Source: CAKVLG01 sp045637805 (GTDB taxonomy: Bacteria; Bacillota; Clostridia; Christensenellales; UBA1242). Taken from it: DNA of 64,000 nt. The translations under genes and the position numbers were made by a program. This document shows, piece by piece, positions 22,658 through 30,390 of this stretch. Numbering within the stretch: position 1 is the first letter of the stretch; every line of letters starts with the position of its first letter. The notes beneath the pieces are model-generated. The model saw only the letters and a program-made list of their open reading frames with translations. It was not told the origin of the DNA and made no database searches. The stretch covers positions 73,476-137,475 of the forward strand of contig JAZUAE010000014.1 in the NCBI GenBank assembly GCA_045637805.1. The letters run 5' to 3'.

Positions 22658-22911
22658 AAGAATTAGAAAATAGGTTGAATTTGTTAAAACAAGAAATGGA
22701 AGAAATGAAAACTGCATGGGCTAAAGAAGTAAAGGCTGCTACTGAGGAAGAAGGGGACAAAGTATATAGTAAAAAGTTAGACAAGGCCTTTGATAGGATA
22801 GCAGAAAGATACGCAGAACAAATGAATGATAACCTTTTTGCACAAAGAAAACTAGAGTATGAAATCGCAATGAAAAAAGAAGAGGAAAGAAAAAAACTAT
22901 ATAAAGATTAA
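22654..22911 (+). CDS. Small coiled-coil protein
   Basis: 85 residues, almost all charged helix with heptad-like spacing (LENRLNLLKQEMEEMKTAWA... and AMKKEEERKKLY at the end). Starts inside the stop of the preceding gene (ATGA) and ends before the tRNA-Glu gene. Possibly a partner of the preceding hypothetical protein; no function is known to me. Confidence 0.65.
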   Translation: MKELENRLNLLKQEMEEMKTAWAKEVKAATEEEGDKVYSKKLDKAFDRIAERYAEQMNDNLFAQRKLEYEIAMKKEEERKKLYKD

Positions 22912-22919
22912 AAAAACTA

Positions 22920-22949
22920 TTGCAATGTCAGATGATTTTATGTTATACT
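22920..22949 (+). promoter_or_regulatory. tRNA-Glu promoter
   Basis: TTGCAA (22920-22925), 18-bp spacer, TATACT (22944-22949) preceded by TGT. The tRNA starts 13 bases after the -10. Confidence 0.6.
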
Positions 22950-22961
22950 GACTTGCGTTAA

Positions 22962-23036
22962 GCCACTATAGTCTAGCGGTCAGGACACCAGCCTCTCACG
23001 CTGGGGACCGGAGTTCGATTCTCCGTAGTGGTACCA
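22962..23036 (+). tRNA. tRNA-Glu, anticodon CTC
   Basis: 75 bases with encoded CCA. Acceptor stem GCCACTA pairs with TAGTGGT (first pair G-T). Anticodon stem CCAGC/GCTGG encloses the loop CTCTCAC, giving anticodon CTC for GAG codons. T arm contains GTTCGATTC. A terminator follows within the next 35 bases. The 3' end of this gene is repeated twice downstream (see repeats). Confidence 0.95.
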
Positions 23037-23084
23037 TAAAAAGAAAAAGAGTGTTTATCACTCTTTTTTCTTTTTATTCTACTA
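23018..23084 (+). repeat. tRNA 3'-end direct repeat, copy 1 (in the tRNA)
   Basis: Starts in the tRNA T arm (ATTCTCCGTAGTGGTACCAT...), runs through the CCA and the tRNA terminator. All 67 bases are identical to 24179-24245. A shorter copy lies at 23230-23252. This is the pattern left by integration into a tRNA 3' end. Confidence 0.85.
23042..23075 (+). terminator. Terminator after tRNA-Glu
   Basis: AAAAAGAGTG (23044-23053) / CACTCTTTTT (23059-23068), loop TTTAT, then a T-rich run. Confidence 0.85.
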
Positions 23085-23229
23085 CCAAAGAATGAGCTTT
23101 ACACCAAAGGTGTATAGAGTTCGCTCAGCCGAGCAATCGAAGAATGCGAAAGCCACGAGCAAAATAAAGTTAGTGCGAGTCTATATGTGTACTAAAAATA
23201 GAGGAGTAGAGCAAAATGTAGCTGCGAGT
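23085..23229. other. Non-coding remnant between tRNA-end repeats
   Basis: 145 bases between repeat copies 1 and 2. It is less AT-rich than the surroundings and has short hairpins (TACACC-AAA-GGTGTA; GCTC-AGCC-GAGC). The heptamer TGCGAGT that precedes copies 2 and 3 also occurs here at 23174-23180. A 72-codon frame crosses it and runs into copy 2, but has no ribosome site. Likely a remnant of an earlier insertion or a structured intergenic repeat. Confidence 0.4.
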
Positions 23230-23252
23230 ATTCTCCGTAGTGGTACCATAAA
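23223..23252 (+). repeat. tRNA 3'-end direct repeat, copy 2
   Basis: 30 bases beginning TGCGAGTATTCTCCGTAGTG, identical to 24172-24201. From 23230 it matches the tRNA-Glu end including CCA. Confidence 0.8.
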
Positions 23253-23253
23253 T

Positions 23254-23282
23254 AAAAAAGACACCCGTGTGGTGTTTTTTAT
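23254..23282. terminator. Terminator of the XRE regulator gene
   Basis: ACACC (23261-23265) / GGTGT (23271-23275) extended by A and T runs on each side; lies at the 3' end of the minus-strand regulator gene and works in either direction. Confidence 0.65.
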
Positions 23283-23485
23283 TTATTTTTATCAAATTCT
23301 TCTCCAGTGATCAGATAATTAATTGAAACATTAAAATATTTTGACATTGTAACAAGTAATGCCAAACTGGGTTCACGTTTGCCGTTTTCGTAGTATGAAA
23401 GTGCTTCACGAGATATGTTTAAATCCAAAGCAACTTTTTGTTGATTTAAGTGTTTTAATTGTCTAATTGCTTTTAATCCTTTCAT
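23279..23485 (-). CDS. XRE-family (Cro/CI-type) repressor
   Basis: 68 residues that are almost entirely a helix-turn-helix domain: IRQLKHLNQQKVALDLNISREALSYYENGKREPSLALLVTMSKYFNVSINYLITG. The open frame runs to 23536, but AAGAGG six bases before the ATG at 23485 marks the start. It is divergent from a membrane-protein gene, and two GTAACAA-type inverted repeats lie between them, the likely operators. The pair sits between copies of the tRNA-Glu 3' end, so it may be the residue of a mobile element. No integrase is present. Confidence 0.9.
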   Translation of the reverse strand: MKGLKAIRQLKHLNQQKVALDLNISREALSYYENGKREPSLALLVTMSKYFNVSINYLITGEEFDKNK

Positions 23486-23494
23486 AAAAACCTC

Positions 23495-23523
23495 TTGACA
23501 ATAGTGTAACAATTTGTTACTAT
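23495..23523 (+). promoter_or_regulatory. Promoter of the cassette membrane-protein gene
   Basis: TTGACA (23495-23500), 17-bp spacer, TACTAT (23518-23523). The first operator-like palindrome fills most of the spacer and touches the -10. Confidence 0.7.
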
Positions 23524-23544
23524 AAAAATGTAACAATATGTTAC
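23506..23544. promoter_or_regulatory. Twin operator-like inverted repeats
   Basis: GTAACAATTTGTTAC (23506-23520, perfect palindrome around a central T) and GTAACAATATGTTAC (23530-23544, one mismatch), centres 24 bases apart. One overlaps the promoter spacer and -10, the other the expected transcription start. Best explained as binding sites for the divergent XRE repressor. Confidence 0.75.
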
Positions 23545-23556
23545 ATTGGAGGAGTT

Positions 23557-24165
23557 ATGAAACTTATTTTGAGGTATCCATTATTTTTATCTTCAATATT
23601 GTTATATGTTCTTGGAATAATATCACTTTCAAATGTTACTAAATTTATACAAGCTTGTACAAATATAAGTTCGATATTTAGAATTGATATTATAATTTAT
23701 ATTTTCATATCATTATCATTACTTACAATTTTATTGATAGCTATTTTGTCTTTAATGAAGGGGACTGAAAAGGTTATGGATTATTTGAACGCTATAAGCG
23801 TTTCAATATTTCTTGTATTTATACTTTTATATATAATAATATGGTGTGAGCTTTATAGCGCTAGTAACGTTACAATTGTTGATACAAATGAAGTGTTAGT
23901 ATTAACAAATACATTACCTATATTATTGCACTGTATAATTGCACAAGGTGTTGTAATTATGGTTTCTTTAACAAATTGTGGCAATATTGAGAATCAAAGA
24001 AACGGGAATGTTGGTGATATGAAGATAGAAGAGCAAGAAGAATCAAAAATATTAATTAATGAAATTAATAACTTGAAAGCAAAATTAAAAATGAGAGAAT
24101 TAGAGGAAGAATATATTTTATTACGATCAAAGTTGGACAAAAAGGATACAGAAAAAACAAAGTAA
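23557..24165 (+). CDS. Cassette membrane protein with cytoplasmic coiled coil
   Basis: 202 residues with four predicted transmembrane helices (about 7-27, 46-67, 82-103, 117-140) and a charged C-terminal coiled coil (ILINEINNLKAKLKMRELEEEYILLRSKL). GGAGGAG precedes the ATG. It is controlled by the divergent repressor through twin operators and ends just before tRNA-end repeat copy 3. I do not recognise the family. An XRE repressor facing a small membrane protein is seen in some defence, toxin or stress cassettes, but nothing specific can be claimed. Confidence 0.75.
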   Translation: MKLILRYPLFLSSILLYVLGIISLSNVTKFIQACTNISSIFRIDIIIYIFISLSLLTILLIAILSLMKGTEKVMDYLNAISVSIFLVFILLYIIIWCELYSASNVTIVDTNEVLVLTNTLPILLHCIIAQGVVIMVSLTNCGNIENQRNGNVGDMKIEEQEESKILINEINNLKAKLKMRELEEEYILLRSKLDKKDTEKTK

Positions 24166-24171
24166 TATTAA

Positions 24172-24245
24172 TGCGAGTATTCTCCGTAGTGGTACCATAA
24201 AAAGAAAAAGAGTGTTTATCACTCTTTTTTCTTTTTATTCTACTA
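24172..24245 (+). repeat. tRNA 3'-end direct repeat, copy 3 with terminator
   Basis: 24172-24201 equals copy 2; 24179-24245 equals copy 1, including a full second copy of the tRNA terminator. It closes the cassette on the right. Confidence 0.85.
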
Positions 24246-24276
24246 TAAAATAGTTTATGCGTAAGAATTTAAATTA

Positions 24277-25401
24277 TTATTGTTGAAATTCTGAAAGGGG
24301 TGTATTTGGATCAATTTGTTCACAATTGCAAAACTTTAATCGATATTTTTCAAGAATCTGATCCGGATCAAAAGATTTTAAATTTTTATAATTTTTGTAA
24401 ACTAATATGCCCTTTTTGCGAGCAATATTTAATTCGTATAGATAGTCAATAAATGCTTGCACTTTATCTGTTGTTATTCTTTCGAAAACATCGTTGTTAT
24501 GGATATTGTTGTGTGAATCATCATGATGAAAATCGCTTCCGCCTGAAAAAAGTGAAATGTGATTTTCTTTACTTACTTTTCTTAAGTAGGTATCGCATGA
24601 TCTTGTGCTTTGAGGATAATACATTTCAAAACCATCAATTTCGTTTTTAATTAGATAGTCAATTACCTCATGGGAATGTTTTGTTCTTTGCAAGTTTATT
24701 TGTGGGTGGGCAAGTAATACGATGCCACCAGAAGCGTGAACAAGGTCAATTACATCTTTGGCCTCTAGATTAATTCTATCAGTAGGTGTAAATGTATCAA
24801 TAATGGTTTTTAGCTGTTCATCATTATCTGTTAAATTTAAATTAAGAAACTTAGAAAATTCTATTGTTTCAGCTTTGCCAAAAGCATTAAATTCTTTGTT
24901 TTGATTTTGGCAATAAATTATGTATTCACGAATATCCTGATCTGTTAAATCAAATTTGAAATAGTTTTGTAATTGTGTTACAAAACCCAAGTCAACGTGT
25001 TTATCATTAATGCTTTTCATGGTTAAAAGCAATGAAATAGGTGATAAATCATTACGGTCTATACCGTAAGCTACTAAATGAATTTTTACGGGTTTACCTT
25101 TGAGATTTTTTAGGTGGTTTATTCTTGCAGTTATTTCAACGCCAGGTACTATAATGGTTTTTCCTTTAACGTTATCAAAAACATCTTGTCTTTGATAATC
25201 TAACTTATCTAAATACTGATTAATTCCAGTTATTGTATTGTGGTCAGTAATTCCAAGAAAAGTTGTGTTGTCTTTTTGTGCAAATTTAATTAATGACTTT
25301 ATAGATTTTGTTCCATCTATAGAAAAATTAGAGTGAGTGTGAAAATCTGCAAAAGATTTATAACCTGTTTGTATGTCATTTGTGGCGTTATATTGTTTCA
25401 T
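24277..25401 (-). CDS. PHP-domain phosphoesterase
   Basis: 374 residues. Metal-binding motifs of the PHP superfamily: DFHTHSNFSIDG (19-30), GITDHNTI, the Glu of PGVEITAR, HLVAYG, LLAHPQI and GGSDFHHDD. Related stand-alone enzymes hydrolyse phosphate esters such as 3',5'-nucleoside bisphosphates; the exact substrate is not clear. The ATG lies six bases after a perfect TATAAT on the minus strand and has no ribosome site, so the message is probably leaderless. It is divergent from comEC. Confidence 0.85.
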   Translation of the reverse strand: MKQYNATNDIQTGYKSFADFHTHSNFSIDGTKSIKSLIKFAQKDNTTFLGITDHNTITGINQYLDKLDYQRQDVFDNVKGKTIIVPGVEITARINHLKNLKGKPVKIHLVAYGIDRNDLSPISLLLTMKSINDKHVDLGFVTQLQNYFKFDLTDQDIREYIIYCQNQNKEFNAFGKAETIEFSKFLNLNLTDNDEQLKTIIDTFTPTDRINLEAKDVIDLVHASGGIVLLAHPQINLQRTKHSHEVIDYLIKNEIDGFEMYYPQSTRSCDTYLRKVSKENHISLFSGGSDFHHDDSHNNIHNNDVFERITTDKVQAFIDYLYELNIARKKGILVYKNYKNLKSFDPDQILEKYRLKFCNCEQIDPNTPLSEFQQ

Positions 25402-25407
25402 AAACTA

Positions 25408-25416
25408 ATTATAACA
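25408..25416 (-). promoter_or_regulatory. Extended -10 promoter abutting the PHP gene
   Basis: Minus strand TGTTATAAT (25416-25408). Six bases separate it from the ATG at 25401, so the transcript should start at or within a base or two of the start codon. Confidence 0.65.
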
Positions 25417-25502
25417 TGCATTGCATGTAATTGGAAGATGGTAATGATAAAAATATTAAATTTATTCTTATCAAAATAATAATTGTAAATTAGGTAGGGC
25501 TG

Positions 25503-25511
25503 TGATATAAT
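25503..25511 (+). promoter_or_regulatory. Extended -10 promoter of comEC
   Basis: TGATATAAT (25503-25511), 17 bases before the ATG, predicting a leader of about ten bases that contains AGAG. Confidence 0.6.
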
Positions 25512-25528
25512 CTAATAGAGAAAAGCAA

Positions 25529-27082
25529 ATGAAAAAAATATGTAATTATAGACCTATTGTTTTGTTTTGTGTTGCGCTTATCTTGGGGATAAGTCTTTCC
25601 TTACATGCAAAAACATCTATTGCAGCTCAAATTGTATTAATAACAACGTTTGCAGCAACATTTATTTCTTGGCTAATTATGTTTTGTGTTAAAAAATATA
25701 GGCAGCTTGCTATTACTCATTTGAGCAAGTTTCTTGTGGTTTTGATTGCTTTAGCTGTAGGAAGCTTAAGCATGTTTATTCAGTTTACAAATGTTAAGAA
25801 TTCTCAGATTGAAAAATCTACTTATGTTACTTATGCAAGGGTTTCATCAATGATGAAAGAGAACTCGTATGGTCAGACAATATTTGTGGTAGATGAAATA
25901 TCAGTGATTTCTGAAGATGGAAAAAAACAACTAGACGGAAATGCAAAAGTTACAATGTATTCAAACAATTCTGGAATCTCATTGTCTATAGGCGATTATG
26001 TTGAAATAAAAGGAACCGTAACTAGTGTAAGTGAAGATTTAAGCTGTAGTGTTGATATAAATAATGTTGGAAACAATGTTTATTATAAAATGTATGTTAG
26101 TGAAAGTAATGTTGTTTCACTTGGAAAAAATCAAACAACAGTGATAGAAAAAATACATTTACGCACGTGGGAGCTGTTGTCTAATAATATGGAAGCAGGC
26201 AATGCAGCTGTTTCGTACTCAATGTTTTTTGGTGATACTGCATTTATTGATTTTGACACTTTGCAAGACTTTCGTGATAGTGGCATAGCTCACCTTTTAG
26301 CGGTTAGTGGTTTACATTTGGGTTTTCTTGTAATGTTACTTTCATTTATTGCAAAAAAGTGTAAATTTAATAAGTATCTTGAATTTTCTTTTATAACAAT
26401 TATAATGTTTTTGTATGCATTAATTTGTGGGTTTTCTAGTTCAGTTTTTAGAGCTTTTATAATGACACTCATCTTGCTTTATTCAAAGCTTAGATTTAAG
26501 GAATATGATTCGTTAAATTCTATCGCACTCTCCGCAATAATTATACTGCTCATAAACCCATTAAAATTATGGAACGCGGGTTTTCAATTAAGTTATTTTG
26601 CAGTGTTGGGTATTGTTTTTCTAGCTAAGCCACTTGAGGATTTGTTTTCGAAAATTTTTACTAAAAAGATGGCAAGTTCTCTTGCTGTAATGTTTGCAGT
26701 TCAATTAACTATTACATTTCCAACAATGAAATTTTTTAATAACTTTTCTGTATTATCATTACTTACAAACATCATAGCAATACCGCTTGCAAATATTGTA
26801 TTTATTGTTTTATTCTTTTCTATTTTCTTATTGCTTATATTACCGTTCTCAGCTTTTATACTAAAAGTAGCACAATATGCGGTTTATCCTCTTATATGGT
26901 TAAGCAACGTCGTGGCTAGTGTGCCATTTGCTGTAATAAAAACAAAGTTTAATAATATCATGCTAGTTGCGGGATTTTCTGCAATTATTATCAATAGTGA
27001 CTATATTTTTATTAAAAAAAGATATAAAATAATGATGGCGATGTTGAGTTGTCTAGTTGTTGTATGTCTATTTGTATTTTAG
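25529..27082 (+). CDS. comEC: ComEC/Rec2 DNA channel lacking the nuclease-like domain
   Basis: 517 residues. N-terminal helices and an OB-like DUF4131 region (about 70-190) are followed by the Competence channel domain with DSGIAHLLAVSGLHLGFLVM and many membrane helices. ComEC moves single-stranded DNA across the membrane during natural transformation. Full-length B. subtilis ComEC is about 776 residues and ends in a metallo-beta-lactamase-like domain; here the protein stops after the last helices, and the next gene begins nine bases later, so that domain is absent. No comEA/comFA is in the window. Followed immediately by holA, as often seen in Firmicutes. Confidence 0.9.
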   Translation: MKKICNYRPIVLFCVALILGISLSLHAKTSIAAQIVLITTFAATFISWLIMFCVKKYRQLAITHLSKFLVVLIALAVGSLSMFIQFTNVKNSQIEKSTYVTYARVSSMMKENSYGQTIFVVDEISVISEDGKKQLDGNAKVTMYSNNSGISLSIGDYVEIKGTVTSVSEDLSCSVDINNVGNNVYYKMYVSESNVVSLGKNQTTVIEKIHLRTWELLSNNMEAGNAAVSYSMFFGDTAFIDFDTLQDFRDSGIAHLLAVSGLHLGFLVMLLSFIAKKCKFNKYLEFSFITIIMFLYALICGFSSSVFRAFIMTLILLYSKLRFKEYDSLNSIALSAIIILLINPLKLWNAGFQLSYFAVLGIVFLAKPLEDLFSKIFTKKMASSLAVMFAVQLTITFPTMKFFNNFSVLSLLTNIIAIPLANIVFIVLFFSIFLLLILPFSAFILKVAQYAVYPLIWLSNVVASVPFAVIKTKFNNIMLVAGFSAIIINSDYIFIKKRYKIMMAMLSCLVVVCLFVF

Positions 27083-27090
27083 GAGGGTGT

Positions 27091-28083
27091 ATGAAATATA
27101 CTGAATTTATTTCAAGTTTAAAGACAGGGGTGGAGAACATATATCATATATATGGCAATGACTCATTTCTTTGTGAAAGAGCTTTAGATATGTTAAGGAA
27201 AAAATTAAACTTGCAATTTCCAGACTTAAATGAAGTAACTCTAAAAACTAATGTTACTGTTAACGAGATAATTGAATCTTGCAGTGTTTTTCCATTTGCT
27301 GATGAATATAGGCTTGTAATAATTAAAGATTATCCAACTAAAAGTATCACAAAAGAGTGGTCTAAACAATTATATAATTATTCAATGAATTTGTTGAAAT
27401 CTACTGTACTTGTGTTCTATAATAACCTAGGTGAAAGTTTCCCTGAAATTTCTAGCAAAGTAATAGAGGTTAATTGTGATAGATTAGATAGTTATCAAAT
27501 AGTTCATTTTATTGATGAGGAATTGAAAAAATCTAATAAATCTATGGATAAAGCTGCAAAGGATCAATTAATACTATTTTGTGCGTCAGATATGAGTAGA
27601 ATATTGAATGAACTTCAAAAACTTATAAGTTATGTTGGCGACAGGGATATTAATTGCAGTGATGTATCACAGCTTGTTGTTCAAGATAAAGAATATCAAA
27701 TTTTTGAACTTTCTGAGCATATATCAAAAGGTGACAATGAAAAAGTAATGGATATTGTGACAACACTTGAAAATCAGAATAAGGCGGGATTTGGCATAAT
27801 TACACCGCTTTATAACAACTATAGAAGAGCATTTTTTGTTTTAGTAAATCGTGATAAAAGTGATAAAGAATTGGCAACATTGTTGGGCGTAAAAGAGTAT
27901 GCTATAAAAATGATGAGAACGCAAATTATGGCATTTACTCCTGTTAAACTTAAAAAGATTGTTGATTTGCTTGCGGGTGTTGACCGTGACATAAAACTTG
28001 GAAAAATCAAAGAAGATATTGCTATAAAAACAGTCGTTATTAATATACTAAAGATAAGAGGAAAAAATTTTGGAACAAATTAA
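27091..28083 (+). CDS. holA: DNA polymerase III delta subunit
   Basis: Clamp-loader subunit that opens the sliding clamp; 330 residues. The YHIYGNDSFLCERALDML start, ADEYRLVIIKDYP, and C-terminal region KLGKIKEDIAIKTVVINIL match the HolA family. The start at 27091 has AGGAGGGTG; an ATG at 27049 in the same frame lies inside comEC and lacks a site. Its end overlaps the next gene by 14 bases. Confidence 0.92.
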   Translation: MKYTEFISSLKTGVENIYHIYGNDSFLCERALDMLRKKLNLQFPDLNEVTLKTNVTVNEIIESCSVFPFADEYRLVIIKDYPTKSITKEWSKQLYNYSMNLLKSTVLVFYNNLGESFPEISSKVIEVNCDRLDSYQIVHFIDEELKKSNKSMDKAAKDQLILFCASDMSRILNELQKLISYVGDRDINCSDVSQLVVQDKEYQIFELSEHISKGDNEKVMDIVTTLENQNKAGFGIITPLYNNYRRAFFVLVNRDKSDKELATLLGVKEYAIKMMRTQIMAFTPVKLKKIVDLLAGVDRDIKLGKIKEDIAIKTVVINILKIRGKNFGTN

Positions 28084-28636
28084 AATCATTACGCTATCAG
28101 ATGCAATAGAAAAACAAAACAAAAGTATATGGCATAAAATTGTACCTATATTATTATTTTTGTCTTTTATGTTTGTAAATATATATTCTGCAATTATGAT
28201 GAACAATGCGTTAGCTTATTCAATGCCGGGCAATGGCATGAGTAATATTTTTAGCTATGTATTAGTTTATGGATTAATGGAGTACATTGTATACAGGTTG
28301 TTTTTTTGGTTATATACTTTAATTTTAAATCATTCAATTTATGCAATGTGTATACCTTATGTGGTATTCAAAGATCAATTTCAAACATGCTTTTTAATAA
28401 AAAATATTTTGCTTGGCATTGTTGGTTTATTGTTATTAAATATTCCATATACATTGACATATATTTCAGTTTTAGGTCTTATTGTAAATTTGTCAATCAT
28501 TCCTATTATTTTTAAATTAAACAAAAACACATTTATTCCAAAGCTTGTAGCACATAATGTTTTTAGAGCATACGCCTTGCCATACTTTTTGTATTTTGTG
28601 TTAGATGTTGTATCTTTTGTAGTGGGGGTGGCGTAA
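28070..28636 (+). CDS. Multi-pass membrane protein, unknown
   Basis: 188 residues, TTG start with AGAGG eight bases upstream, overlapping the holA end. About five transmembrane helices (around 23-43, 60-87, 108-124, 127-147, 166-186). The pattern resembles small Yip1-like integral proteins but I cannot assign it. Its stop overlaps the start of the next gene (TAATG), linking the two. Confidence 0.7.
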   Translation: MEQIKIITLSDAIEKQNKSIWHKIVPILLFLSFMFVNIYSAIMMNNALAYSMPGNGMSNIFSYVLVYGLMEYIVYRLFFWLYTLILNHSIYAMCIPYVVFKDQFQTCFLIKNILLGIVGLLLLNIPYTLTYISVLGLIVNLSIIPIIFKLNKNTFIPKLVAHNVFRAYALPYFLYFVLDVVSFVVGVA

Positions 28637-29925
28637 TGAAAAAGTTTATATGCGTTATTTCTGCTATTATATTAGCACTTGGATTATTTTCAGGTATAAC
28701 AAAAAAAGATACTTTTGTAAATGCTGCAGGTGATATTGTTCAAACAAAGATAGAATCTTATTTAAGCACGTTTATGTGTTTAAACAATGAGGTAGAAAAA
28801 GCTAAGATTCAAGATAGAAGGGCTGGAACATTAGGTGAAAGGCAAGCCGCTGCAAATTTATATAATTTAATTATGTTAAACTCTCAATTTTTAAATTTTG
28901 AGCCAGTAAATGATGGCTCAACAACAAATGGAGTGCAAAACTTTCAGTTCACAAGTAGTTATTCAGGATTGTCTGCAACATCTCAAAACTTGAGATTTGT
29001 TAAGAAAAGCTCAGTGTCTGAAGGTAAGAAGGTTATAATTTCTACAGGTTATGATAACACACCATATTATGATAGTGAAAATGATGTTTACAATGATAAT
29101 GTTAGTAGTGCTGGAAATGTTGCGGTTTTATTGTATTTAACAGAGTATTTAAGTGGTTTAACTGAAGAATTATTGTTTGACGTTGAAATTGTATTCTTTG
29201 GTGCGTCTCAAAGCAACCTTGCAGGCGCGTATGCATATACAGATAATATGACAAAGAAGGAAATAGAGAATACGGTGCTATTTATTAATCTAGATCAAAT
29301 AACGCTTGGTCAGAACTTGTATATGTATGTTAATGAGTTTAACACAGCTCAAGAAGATTATATTTCAGATGTGTTTAAGGGGTCAGATGTGTGTTTTTCT
29401 GCGTTTAATCCAAAAACAACATTAAATTCAGTGTATTCTGGTGTTTATGATTATAGCCACAGAGGACTCGAGGGTAACAATGTTGCCTTTATGGAAAAGA
29501 ATATTACATCACTCAATGTATTTAGTGGTTACTATGAGAAGATGGGAATTCGCACGGAGTATGAAGGCTCTAAAACGTTAATCGGAACAAGCAAAGACAA
29601 TTATGCTTATGCTGAATATACTTATGGATTCGACAATCTTGGAAAAGTTGCACAAGCTGTTTCAGGATTGATAGTATCTGATTCTTTATTATATAACATG
29701 ACAAAAAATAAACCAAGTTCTGCATTCCAAGAATTTTGGACAAATGATAAGTATCCTATAATGTTTATGATTATTATTGCTTTTGTGTTTGGTTTAATAT
29801 ATGTATTTTTATATTACGGAAACAAAAAGAAAGCGGAAACGATAATTAAGCAAAAAGGTGTAAGTGGCATTTTGCAAGATATAAGCAGGATAGAAAAAGA
29901 AATTGATAAAAAGAATAGGGAATAA
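28636..29925 (+). CDS. Membrane-anchored M28-peptidase-like protein, probably inactive
   Basis: 429 residues: N-terminal signal segment (4-28), a large outer domain, one C-terminal membrane helix (about 374-394) and a short Lys/Glu cytoplasmic end. The outer domain follows the M28 aminopeptidase order: VIISTGYDNT (normally with metal-binding His), NDNVSSAGNVAVLLYLTEYL (the ADNASG-like step, Asp kept) and VEIVFFGASQSNLAGAYAY, where the usual catalytic Glu-Glu pair is replaced. I infer a pseudo-enzyme kept for binding or scaffolding. Starts within the stop of the upstream membrane gene, so the two probably act together. Confidence 0.7.
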   Translation: MKKFICVISAIILALGLFSGITKKDTFVNAAGDIVQTKIESYLSTFMCLNNEVEKAKIQDRRAGTLGERQAAANLYNLIMLNSQFLNFEPVNDGSTTNGVQNFQFTSSYSGLSATSQNLRFVKKSSVSEGKKVIISTGYDNTPYYDSENDVYNDNVSSAGNVAVLLYLTEYLSGLTEELLFDVEIVFFGASQSNLAGAYAYTDNMTKKEIENTVLFINLDQITLGQNLYMYVNEFNTAQEDYISDVFKGSDVCFSAFNPKTTLNSVYSGVYDYSHRGLEGNNVAFMEKNITSLNVFSGYYEKMGIRTEYEGSKTLIGTSKDNYAYAEYTYGFDNLGKVAQAVSGLIVSDSLLYNMTKNKPSSAFQEFWTNDKYPIMFMIIIAFVFGLIYVFLYYGNKKKAETIIKQKGVSGILQDISRIEKEIDKKNRE

Positions 29926-29927
29926 AA

Positions 29928-29955
29928 AAAATGAGCGAATGTTCGCTCATTTTTA
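29928..29955. terminator. Bidirectional terminator
   Basis: AAAATGAGCGAA (29928-29939) / TTCGCTCATTTT (29942-29953) between the convergent M28-like gene and rpsT. Confidence 0.8.
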
Positions 29956-29962
29956 TTTGTCA

Positions 29963-30301
29963 TTATTCTGCTTTTTTAGTTGCAGCCTTTTTTGCTGATG
30001 TTTTTTTAGCAGGAACTTCTTCGCTAACTTCAGTTTTAGATTGAAGTTTTACAAGCTTTGTAGAAAGTTTTGCTTTCATATCATCGGCACGGTTCTTATG
30101 TATAATCTTCTTAGTAACGTTAGCGTCAATAATTGCAAAAGTTTTTGGAAGTAAAGCTGTTGCTTCTTCAACTTTCTTTGCAGCAATTAAAGCGTTGAAC
30201 TTTTTAACTTCAGTTTTAAGTTCATTTCTATCGCTTTTGTTTCTAAGTGTGTTGCGTTTTGTAACATCTACTCTCTTCTTTGCTGATTTAATGATTGGCA
30301 T
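29963..30301 (-). CDS. rpsT: 30S ribosomal protein S20
   Basis: 112 residues; the first ~85 match S20 (MPIIKSAKKRVDVTKRNTLRNK..., FNALIAAKKVEEA, IIHKNRADDMKAKLS). About 25 extra C-terminal residues rich in Lys and Ala (AKKTSAKKAATKKAE) extend it past the usual length, a common type of rRNA-binding tail. AAGGAGAAATATT precedes the ATG. The upstream gene order holA...rpsT is normal for Firmicutes. Confidence 0.95.
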   Translation of the reverse strand: MPIIKSAKKRVDVTKRNTLRNKSDRNELKTEVKKFNALIAAKKVEEATALLPKTFAIIDANVTKKIIHKNRADDMKAKLSTKLVKLQSKTEVSEEVPAKKTSAKKAATKKAE

Positions 30302-30390
30302 AATATTTCTCCTTAATGTAAATTACAAGGCAAATTTTAACACAAAGCATTTGTTTTTGCAAGTGTTTATACTAAAAATATAATAAAAAA

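Noticed and set aside
23092..23310. 72-codon frame across tRNA-end repeat copy 2
   Set aside because: No ribosome site, reads through repeated tRNA sequence and a terminator hairpin; more likely a chance frame.
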